Positions 1-5,144 of a DNA stretch of 5,187 nt are shown in pieces. Below the pieces are notes generated by a model, which saw nothing but the letters and a program-made list of their open reading frames with translations, searched no databases and had not been told where the DNA came from. How positions within the stretch are numbered: the first letter of the stretch is position 1; each line of letters opens with the position of its first letter. A program made the position numbers and the translations under genes. The stretch is from Deltaproteobacteria bacterium (GTDB lineage: Bacteria; Desulfobacterota; UBA8473): positions 1 to 5,187 of the forward strand of contig DAOWME010000212.1 of the NCBI GenBank assembly GCA_030643245.1, read 5' to 3'.

Positions 1-137
1 AGGCCATCTTTGCCCGATCTTCAAACACAAAATCCTCGAAATAGGCAAAACTATTCCTGTGGTTTTGTATTTTCAGATCGAACAAATCTGACCTAAATCT
101 GAGCGCCAACTTGAGGAAGTTATTTCGGCCACGTCCC
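1..137 (-). mobile_element. MITE-like inverted-repeat element, copy 1 (truncated by window start)
   Basis: Read on the minus strand, this begins at 137 with GGGACGTGGCCGAAATAACT and runs to the window edge. It matches the copies at 4320-4500 and 4991-5187 almost base for base. About 44 bp of its far end lie outside the window. A TTA (minus-strand sense, 138-140) abuts the end, as in the other copies. The central hairpin arms are 15-44 and 51-80. It has no 24-bp insertion, so it agrees with copy 2 there. It encodes nothing credible. It stops 21 bp before the ATG of the flavoenzyme gene, so that gene's transcription must start inside the element or further upstream. Non-autonomous transposition is inferred from the terminal inverted repeats and the multiple copies; no transposase is present. 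Confidence 0.85.
15..80 (-). repeat. Central hairpin of element copy 1
   Basis: Arms 15-44 and 51-80 are imperfect inverted repeats of 30 nt around a 6-nt loop (45-50). The pairing blocks are CGATCT with AGATCG, CACAAAA with TTTTGTA (one wobble) and AATAG with CTATT. The arms are about three quarters complementary. The same structure is found in both other copies. Confidence 0.7.
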
Positions 138-158
138 TAATTCAGAAGGGAGGTAAGG

Positions 159-2090
159 ATGAGCCAATTCAAGAAACTGTTTGAGCCTATTAAGCTCGGA
201 AAGATGGAGCTTAAGAACAGAGTGGTGATGACCCCTATGGGTACTGGTTACTATGCCCTCGACGGGTACATTACTGAGAGGGCCATCAACTATTTTGAGG
301 AGAGGGCTAAGGGTGGCCTTGGATTGATCACGCCTACGGCCTGGGTTGGCACCACAGCCTTCGCTGTTCCCGGCAATGCCCTGATGCATGACGACAGGTT
401 GATCCCCAGTTACAGGAAGTTAGTGGCGGCCTGTCATAAACATGGGACCAAGATCCATCTCCAATTGAACCACGCCGGGAAGAATGTCGTACCCGGATAT
501 GCAGGGGTAAGACCCGCCTCTCCTTCCGGCATACGGTCGGGCATGACCGGGCTGGAGACACGGGAACTGACCGTGGAAGAGATCGAGATGATTATAGAGA
601 TGTTCGCCAGTGCAGCGAGGAGGACGAGAGAAGCGGGTTTTGACGGGGTGGAATTCATGTGCTCAACCGGTTACCTTATCGCTTCCTTCATATCTTCAGC
701 CGTCAATAAGAGAACAGACAAGTATGGGGGAGATCCAATCGGCAGAACCACATTTCTTACGGAGATCATCAAGCGTACCAAGGAGGAGTGTGGGGATGAC
801 TTTCCCATCACCTGCAGGATGAGCGTGATAGATGGTATGCCTGGAGGAAACTCCGTGGAAGACAGCCAGGTTCAGGCCAAGAGATTGGAAGAGGTGGGAG
901 TAGATGCCATCCAGGCCTGGGCAGGATGGCACGAGGCCCGGACCCCGTGGATGCCTATGGAGGTGCCCCGAGGTGCCTGGGTATATCTTGCTGAGGCCTT
1001 GAAAAAGGTCGTGAAGATCCCTATCATGGCCGTGGGGAGGATCAACAATGCAGAATTGGCGGAGAAGATACTCCAAGAAGGCAAGGCAGATCTGATCTGT
1101 GTGGGGCGGCCCCTTCTGGCAGACCCTGATTTTGTGAAAAAGGCCGAAGAAGGGAGACCTGAGGAAATCAGGAAGTGTATCGCCTGTCAGCGGTGTTTTG
1201 AGAGCAGATTTCCGGCGTTTGGCGGTGCCCTCAAGTGTAGCGTGAACCCTGAACTCGGCAGAGAGACGCGATATCATATTGACCCCGCAGAAGATCCCAA
1301 AAAAGTACTAGTCATAGGCGCCGGCCCTTCCGGGATGGAGGCAGCCAGGGTTGCGGCCCTCCGGGGTCATGATGTACACCTTTACGACAAAAACAGAGAA
1401 CTGGGTGGCCAGTTGATACTCGCTGTTCTACCTCCCCATAAAGTAGAGTTGAATAACATACCTGAATATTTCTCAAGCCAATTCAATAAGTTAACCAACC
1501 TGAACCTTCAACTGGGCAAGGAGGTTACCCTGGAGATAGTGGATGAGATAAAACCGGATGTGATAATCCTGACCACAGGATCGAGTCCGGTGCCCCCCGA
1601 TATTCCGGGGATAGATCAAGAGAATGTCTTTAGTGCGGACGAGGTCCTCGAAGGAAAGGCAACCATCGGAGAAAAGGTGGTTGTTATCGGGGCGAAATTG
1701 ATAGGTGCGGAGACTGCAGAGTATCTGGCTGCTCAGGGCAAGAAGGTGACCATTGTGGATGGATCAGCGAGTATTGCTATCGACATGCCCCGGCCAAACA
1801 GATACGGGCTTAAGGTCCGGATCAGGAAGTTAGGGGTGAGGGAGTTCCCCAGGTCCACAGTCGAGACCATATCCGACAACCATGTGATGGTCACGAGACA
1901 AGGCAAAAGCTTTGTCCTGGAGGCAGATACCATCGTACATTCTACCCGAAGAAGTCCTAATCTGGGGCTCTTCGATTCACTGTTTCAGAAGGTCAAGCCT
2001 TACAACTTATACACCGCCGGGGATTGTTTGAGACCTGGGATGATATTGGACGCTGTCGCTGCAGGTTCCCGCGTGGCACGAATAATCTGA
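159..2090 (+). CDS. 2,4-dienoyl-CoA reductase-like FMN/4Fe-4S/FAD oxidoreductase (old yellow enzyme family)
   Basis: NAD(P)H-dependent flavoenzyme, probably cytosolic, of the FadH/enoate reductase type; it probably reduces an unsaturated acyl-CoA or related enone. Residues 1-335 form the FMN-binding barrel, with HLQLNHAG at 100-107 and a phosphate-binding GR at 316-317. Tyr172 (in STGYLI) and His258 (in WHEAR) match the catalytic Tyr166 and His252 of E. coli FadH. Cys340, Cys343, Cys346 and Cys360 are the likely 4Fe-4S ligands (CX2CX2CX13C). An FAD Rossmann motif GAGPSG is at 387-392. The pyridine-nucleotide Rossmann motif at 511-516 reads GAKLIG, lacking the usual middle glycine. Asp534 at the end of the next strand suggests NADH over NADPH. 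The C-terminal FAD motif is TAGD at 619-622. The length (643 aa) is near FadH (672). The start is set by GGAGG at 149-153, five bases upstream. The family is secure; the substrate is unknown. Confidence 0.93.
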   Translation: MSQFKKLFEPIKLGKMELKNRVVMTPMGTGYYALDGYITERAINYFEERAKGGLGLITPTAWVGTTAFAVPGNALMHDDRLIPSYRKLVAACHKHGTKIHLQLNHAGKNVVPGYAGVRPASPSGIRSGMTGLETRELTVEEIEMIIEMFASAARRTREAGFDGVEFMCSTGYLIASFISSAVNKRTDKYGGDPIGRTTFLTEIIKRTKEECGDDFPITCRMSVIDGMPGGNSVEDSQVQAKRLEEVGVDAIQAWAGWHEARTPWMPMEVPRGAWVYLAEALKKVVKIPIMAVGRINNAELAEKILQEGKADLICVGRPLLADPDFVKKAEEGRPEEIRKCIACQRCFESRFPAFGGALKCSVNPELGRETRYHIDPAEDPKKVLVIGAGPSGMEAARVAALRGHDVHLYDKNRELGGQLILAVLPPHKVELNNIPEYFSSQFNKLTNLNLQLGKEVTLEIVDEIKPDVIILTTGSSPVPPDIPGIDQENVFSADEVLEGKATIGEKVVVIGAKLIGAETAEYLAAQGKKVTIVDGSASIAIDMPRPNRYGLKVRIRKLGVREFPRSTVETISDNHVMVTRQGKSFVLEADTIVHSTRRSPNLGLFDSLFQKVKPYNLYTAGDCLRPGMILDAVAAGSRVARII

Positions 2091-2101
2091 GACTATGCTT
2101 G

Positions 2102-2130
2102 CCTTGGTGTGGTGTGAAGTCACACTAAGG
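2102..2130 (+). terminator. Hairpin just after the flavoenzyme gene, possible weak terminator
   Basis: CCTTGGTGTG (2102-2111) pairs with CACACTAAGG (2121-2130), ten pairs including one G-T wobble, around a 9-nt loop. It begins 11 nt after the stop codon. The following bases are purine-rich (aaaaggga) with no T-run, so intrinsic termination is doubtful. It may instead protect the 3' end of the mRNA. Confidence 0.3.
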
Positions 2131-2153
2131 AAAAGGGAAGGTCTCTAATCACC

Positions 2154-2180
2154 AGGTTCCCAGGCTCTGCCTGGGAACCT
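2154..2180. repeat. REP-like perfect palindrome (AGGTTCCCAGG stem)
   Basis: AGGTTCCCAGG (2154-2164) and CCTGGGAACCT (2170-2180) are perfectly complementary over 11 bp with a 5-nt loop CTCTG. No T-run follows, so it is not a standard intrinsic terminator, although it could block RNA decay or act as one in a convergent setting. The GTTCCCAGG-type palindrome is, as far as I recall, a widespread extragenic repeat in many bacterial genomes. A related hairpin is at 2291-2312. Confidence 0.65.
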
Positions 2181-2198
2181 ACCCTATCCTACCCTACC
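2178..2198. repeat. Short C-rich tandem repeat, two 10-bp units
   Basis: CCTACCCTAT followed by CCTACCCTAC, directly after the palindrome. Two units only; no function is proposed. Confidence 0.4.
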
Positions 2199-2454
2199 AT
2201 TCAACAGCCAATTCCGGTTTATCATTTCGACTATTTAAGTGTCCATCCAGAAAAGAGATATTTTTTGCAAGGTCAAGGAAGACTCCCTCGTTCCTACGCT
2301 CCAGCGTGGGAATGCATATTAAGACTTCGCATAGTGCTAATGGCTTCTGCTCATTTTGGTATGTGTTCTTAATATTATGTTGTCTAAAATAACCCAAGGT
2401 GGTGAATAGTAAGGTGGAATCCAAATTAGACCTGCCGAAAGACTAGTTTTTCTG
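2199..2454. other. Non-coding stretch, 256 bp, no credible gene
   Basis: AT-rich spacer between the palindrome and the promoter of the mutase gene. A 76-codon minus-strand reading frame (2194-2424) lacks any recognisable motif and a convincing ribosome-binding site, and crosses a palindrome, so I do not call it. I looked for cobalamin-riboswitch landmarks, which would fit a B12 enzyme downstream, and saw none. The only structured part is the hairpin at 2291-2312. Confidence 0.5.
2291..2312. repeat. Second REP-like hairpin (TTCCTACGC stem)
   Basis: TTCCTACGC (2291-2299) pairs with GCGTGGGAA (2304-2312), nine pairs with one G-T, around the loop TCCA. Like the palindrome at 2154-2180 it has a GTTCC start and a GGGAA end with a different core, so the two may belong to one extragenic repeat class. 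No T-run follows. Confidence 0.55.
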
Positions 2455-2483
2455 TTGACATCAGGACCTTCCTGGGGTATTTT
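2455..2483 (+). promoter_or_regulatory. Sigma-70-type promoter for the mutase large subunit
   Basis: A perfect -35 TTGACA (2455-2460) is followed 17 bp later by TATTTT (2478-2483), a fair -10. A start near 2490 would give a leader of about 40 nt carrying the AAGGAG ribosome-binding site at 2518-2523. A TATAAT at 2506-2511 is a better -10 hexamer, but it lies too close to the ribosome-binding site and has no good -35. The promoter implies that the mutase can be transcribed independently of the flavoenzyme gene. Confidence 0.55.
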
Positions 2484-2529
2484 TTAAAGATAATAGAGTT
2501 TGTAATATAATGATGAAAAGGAGATTCCC

Positions 2530-4209
2530 ATGAACGCTGATTCTGATGAAATCCGAAGGAAAAAAATCAAGGAGGCATACCGCGAAGCGACTACTAATTT
2601 TGATACTGACTCTGGTATCACTGTAAAAAATGTGTACACGCCGGAGGACATCTCTCACGTAGATTTTGAGAAAGACATCGGTTTTCCCGGTGAATATCCT
2701 TTTACAAGAGGACACCATCCGCTGATGTACAGGGGGAAGTTATGGAATATCAGGGAAATAGCGGGCCTTTCCACACCCGAGAAATTCAATGAAAGATGTA
2801 AATTTTTGGTTGAGCAGGGGGCCGGCGCCCTTGACTGGGAGCTGGACGGACCCACCCTCTATGGGATTGAACCCGATCAACCTATGGCTGAAGGCCAATT
2901 GGGGGTTTGTGGTGTTGCCCTCCACACACTGAAGGATGTGGAGAAATTGAGTGAAGGCTTACCCTTGGATGAATTAAGTTTATCTTCCGATGCATTCTAT
3001 CCTGATGTCTGGCAGTCTTATATTTTAACAGCTAAGAAGAGAGGTTACGATATAAGCAAGCTCAGAGGAGTGGGGGGTGCGATATTCTATTATGGGCCCT
3101 CGGTCTTCCCAAGTCGTATGGATTGGCTTGTACACAAAGGAGATTTTTCTACTCTAGGCAGATGGGGGAATGATTTCTGTGAATATGCTTATAAGACCTT
3201 TCCAAAATGGAACATCTGGTTTACCAGTTCTTATGATCTGCAGGAGGCCGGTGGAAACGCCATCCATGAGATCGCATTTACCATCGCGATTCGCAATGAA
3301 TTGATACGGGAGATGTTGCGGAGGGGTGTCGACATAGATACCATCGGCAGCAGGTTGAGCCCTGTTCTGGCCGTCAACAGGGATTTCTTCGAAGAGATAG
3401 CCAAGTTGAGGGCTGCACGGAGGATATGGGCGAGGACCCTGAAAGAAGAATTCGGGGCCACGGATCCAAAGGCCATGTGTTTGAGGTTCCATGTGGATAT
3501 ATCCGGGGCGAATTTCACCCGTCAGCAGGCCCTGGTTAATATAGCCAGGGGGACTCTCGGTAGTCTCGCGGCTGTCCTCGGCGGCAGCATGGGTGTCCAG
3601 AACCCTTCCTATGATGAGGGTTGGGCAACGCCTACGGAAGAGGCCGTTAGGGTTGCTATTAGAACCCAGCAGGTCATCCGTTATGAATCGGGGGTGACCC
3701 GTGTTGCTGATCCTTTGGCAGGCTCCTATTACGTTGAGTGGCTTACCAGTGAATTGGAAGAAAAGGTAGAAACCATGGTGCACCAGATAGAAGAGATGGG
3801 CGGATGGATGACGGCTCTCGAAAAGGGCTGGGTCCATGACCAACTTAAGGAAGGGCTTTTGGAGATCCAGAGAAAAGTGGAGAACGGAGAGAGGCCGGTT
3901 GTAGGGGTAAACTGTTATCAAATACCTCCTGAAGAGGATTTTAGGCCGGAGGTTTACGCTCCAGACACCTCGGAAGTGGATGAGTACCTGGAGGAATACA
4001 AGGCATTTAAAGAGAAGAGGGATCACAAAACCCTGAAAGTAAAGATCAAGAACCTGCAAAGGGCTGCTGCCGATCCCGGGGAGAATTTGGTTCCCTATGT
4101 TTTCGACGCTCTTGAGGCGGATGCCACCTTCCCGGAGATAATCGGTGTTTTGAGGATGAATGATGGGCTCGAATACGATTGGGCCGGGGACCTGGATTGT
4201 CCCTTTTAA
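2530..4209 (+). CDS. B12-dependent acyl-CoA mutase, large (catalytic) subunit, divergent active site
   Basis: Substrate-binding barrel subunit of the methylmalonyl-CoA mutase family, lacking the B12 domain, which is encoded at 4552-4935. Length (559 aa) fits separate large subunits such as HcmA or archaeal-type mutases. Family landmarks are YPFTRG (56-61), IAGLST (77-82), PKWN (225-228), YDLQEAG (235-241), RLS (275-277), DFFEEIAKLRAARRIWA (285-301), YDE (361-363), ESGVTRVADPLAGSYYVE (386-403) and VGVNCY (458-463). Against P. shermanii methylmalonyl-CoA mutase, aligned from memory, Tyr89 is Ile77, Ser114 is Asp102, His244 is Asp236 and Gln330 is Asp323; Gln197 and Arg207 lie in a rebuilt segment with no equivalents. 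Tyr243 and Asn236 are kept (Tyr235, Asn228). Methylmalonyl-CoA is therefore an unlikely substrate. Ile77 and Glu104 recall Ile90/Asp117 of 2-hydroxyisobutyryl-CoA mutase. The start is set by AAGGAG at 2518-2523, six bases upstream. The fold is secure; the substrate is unknown. Confidence 0.92.
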   Translation: MNADSDEIRRKKIKEAYREATTNFDTDSGITVKNVYTPEDISHVDFEKDIGFPGEYPFTRGHHPLMYRGKLWNIREIAGLSTPEKFNERCKFLVEQGAGALDWELDGPTLYGIEPDQPMAEGQLGVCGVALHTLKDVEKLSEGLPLDELSLSSDAFYPDVWQSYILTAKKRGYDISKLRGVGGAIFYYGPSVFPSRMDWLVHKGDFSTLGRWGNDFCEYAYKTFPKWNIWFTSSYDLQEAGGNAIHEIAFTIAIRNELIREMLRRGVDIDTIGSRLSPVLAVNRDFFEEIAKLRAARRIWARTLKEEFGATDPKAMCLRFHVDISGANFTRQQALVNIARGTLGSLAAVLGGSMGVQNPSYDEGWATPTEEAVRVAIRTQQVIRYESGVTRVADPLAGSYYVEWLTSELEEKVETMVHQIEEMGGWMTALEKGWVHDQLKEGLLEIQRKVENGERPVVGVNCYQIPPEEDFRPEVYAPDTSEVDEYLEEYKAFKEKRDHKTLKVKIKNLQRAAADPGENLVPYVFDALEADATFPEIIGVLRMNDGLEYDWAGDLDCPF

Positions 4210-4319
4210 ATTTATGGTATGGGGGTTTTCTTTTGCCAGCACACTGCAGAAAACCATTTGAAGATGAAGAGTGAGTTCTTTTGAGAGTTGAGGCCGACTA
4301 TATCAACGCTGTTGCTTTA
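4210..4319. other. Spacer between mutase large-subunit gene and element copy 2
   Basis: There is no gene here. GGTTTTC (4224-4230) can pair with GAAAACC (4249-4255) around an 18-nt loop. The stem is AT-rich and lacks a following T-run, so I do not call it a terminator. Readthrough into the small-subunit gene is therefore plausible. GAGGCCGA at 4290-4297 resembles part of the element's terminal repeat, but the match is too short to call. Confidence 0.5.
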
Positions 4320-4500
4320 GGGACGAGGCCGAAATAACTTCCTCAAGTTGGCGCTCAGATTTAGGTTAGATTTGTTCGATCTGAAAGCGCAAAACCGCAG
4401 GAATAGTCTGACCTATTTCGAGGATTTTGTGTTTGAAGATCGGTCAAAGATGGCCTGAAGATGAGATGTACAAATGGTGAAGTTATTTCGGCCTCGCCCC
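4320..4500 (+). mobile_element. MITE-like inverted-repeat element, copy 2 (complete, 181 bp)
   Basis: This is the only complete copy. The terminal inverted repeats are 4320-4341 (starting GGGACGAGGCCGAAATAACT) and 4479-4500 (ending TTATTTCGGCCTCGCCCC), 22 bp with one mismatch. The direct repeat TTA flanks it at 4317-4319 and 4501-4503, consistent with a 3-bp target duplication. The central hairpin has arms 4377-4406 and 4413-4442. There is no open reading frame. It sits between the two mutase subunit genes and ends 51 bp before the small-subunit ATG. Left ends, hairpin and right end are shared with copies 1 and 3. Non-autonomous mobility is inferred. The TTA target and G-rich ends would suit an IS5-family (IS1031-like) transposase, but this is only a suggestion. 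Confidence 0.88.
4377..4442 (+). repeat. Central hairpin of element copy 2
   Basis: Two 30-nt arms (4377-4406 and 4413-4442) surround the loop TCTGAC. The left arm carries GCGC where copy 3 has ACAC, and the opposing arm is GTGT in both. The pairing therefore survives here as G-U wobbles if the plus strand is transcribed. Confidence 0.7.
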
Positions 4501-4551
4501 TTACTATTGCGATTATTCACTAGGAGATGAATTAGGAGGGATTGTAGCACG

Positions 4552-4935
4552 ATGAAGTTGAAGGTTGTTACTGGGAAGATAGGTCTGGATGATCATTACA
4601 GAGGAATATTGTCTATCAATAAAGCATTTACGGATGCCGGCATGGAAGTGGTGTACCTGGGTACCGGTCAGAGGATTGACGCCATGGTGGAGGCGGTCTT
4701 GCATGAGGATGCTCATGTCGTAGGACTAAGCTTCTTGTGCGGCGGGCATCTGCAGATAATGCAAAGGTTTATAAACAGGATGAAAAAACGGGGTCTGGAT
4801 GATGTCCTCATAGTAATAGGGGGTGTCATCCCCGATTACGACGTGCCTAAGTTAAAGGATATCGGGGTTTCAGAGGTCTTTTTACCCGGAACACCCCTTG
4901 CCGATATAACGAACTTCGTAAGAGAAAAAGTTTAG
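4552..4935 (+). CDS. B12-dependent acyl-CoA mutase, small (cobalamin-binding) subunit
   Basis: Flavodoxin-like B12-binding domain as a free subunit, 127 aa, close to HcmB and other split mutases (about 130-140 aa). It carries the base-off/His-on signature Asp13-x-His15-x-x-Gly18 in KIGLDDHYRG; His15 is the predicted lower cobalt ligand and Lys9 matches Lys604 of methylmalonyl-CoA mutase. The second and third landmarks are Ser60-x-Leu62 (VGLSFLCGGH) and Gly90-Gly91 (IGGVIP). The VFLPGT at 109-114 matches the family's VFGPGT. The start is set by AGGAGGG at 4534-4540, eleven bases upstream. It should pair with the large subunit at 2530-4209 and hold adenosylcobalamin over its barrel. Unusually for such pairs the two genes are 342 bp apart, with an inverted-repeat element between them. 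Function is secure; the substrate is set by the large subunit. Confidence 0.95.
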   Translation: MKLKVVTGKIGLDDHYRGILSINKAFTDAGMEVVYLGTGQRIDAMVEAVLHEDAHVVGLSFLCGGHLQIMQRFINRMKKRGLDDVLIVIGGVIPDYDVPKLKDIGVSEVFLPGTPLADITNFVREKV

Positions 4936-4990
4936 AACTAAAACTCATGACTTCTCAATGACTGAGGGTAGCCTGAATCACAAGAGGTTA
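4936..4990. other. Short spacer after the small-subunit gene
   Basis: This 55-bp stretch, ending in the TTA (4988-4990) next to element copy 3, has no gene and no clear terminator hairpin. Any transcript of the small subunit probably runs into the element, whose central hairpin could serve as a 3' end structure. Confidence 0.45.
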
Positions 4991-5047
4991 GGGGCGAGGC
5001 CGAAATAACTTCCTCAAGTTGGCGCTCAGATTTAGGTCGGATTTGTT

Positions 5048-5113
5048 CGATCTGAAAACACAAAACCACAGGAATAGTCTTACCTATTTCGAGGATTTTG
5101 TGTTTGAAGATCG
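5048..5113 (+). repeat. Central hairpin of element copy 3
   Basis: Arms 5048-5077 and 5084-5113 surround the loop TCTTAC. The block AACACAAAA pairs fully with TTTTGTGTT, making this the best-paired of the three copies. Flanking blocks CGATCT/AGATCG and AATAG/CTATT also pair. The segment between the two inner blocks is mismatched and probably forms an internal loop. Confidence 0.72.
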
Positions 5114-5120
5114 GTCAAAG

Positions 5121-5144
5121 CCTGTCCTCGACCCCGATCGGGGG
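5121..5144. repeat. 24-bp insertion with palindrome, unique to element copy 3
   Basis: This segment lies between the shared CGGTCAAAG and ATGGCCTG and is absent from copies 1 and 2. It contains the perfect 12-bp palindrome CCCCGATCGGGG (5132-5143). It could be a small nested insertion or an ancestral segment lost from the other two copies; the window cannot decide. Confidence 0.6.

Noticed and set aside
1..137. CRISPR array, considered because the same sequence recurs three times
   Set aside because: The copies are hundreds to thousands of bases apart, differ in orientation and have terminal inverted repeats. That is a transposable-element pattern, not regular repeats with spacers.
696..1277. 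Minus-strand open frame of 193 codons opposite the flavoenzyme
   Set aside because: It overlaps conserved catalytic and Fe-S regions of the plus-strand gene and shows no motif of its own.
2194..2424. Minus-strand 76-codon frame in the intergenic region
   Set aside because: There is no recognisable family, no convincing ribosome-binding site, and it runs through a REP-like hairpin.
2506..2511. Perfect TATAAT as the -10 of the mutase promoter
   Set aside because: It would place the transcription start at the ribosome-binding site and has no good -35 at 16-18 bp. The TTGACA/TATTTT pair upstream is better.
2091..2529. Cobalamin riboswitch upstream of the B12-dependent mutase
   Set aside because: No B12-box-like segment or multi-stem arrangement was seen. 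The leader after the predicted promoter is only about 40 nt.
4224..4255. Intrinsic terminator after the large-subunit gene
   Set aside because: The stem is seven AT-rich pairs with an 18-nt loop and no T-run. Termination here would also isolate the small-subunit gene, which lacks a clear promoter.
3154..4257. Long minus-strand open frame (367 codons) opposite the mutase large subunit
   Set aside because: It is a shadow of the strongly conserved plus-strand mutase gene. Its translation has no recognisable domain and no ribosome-binding site was seen.
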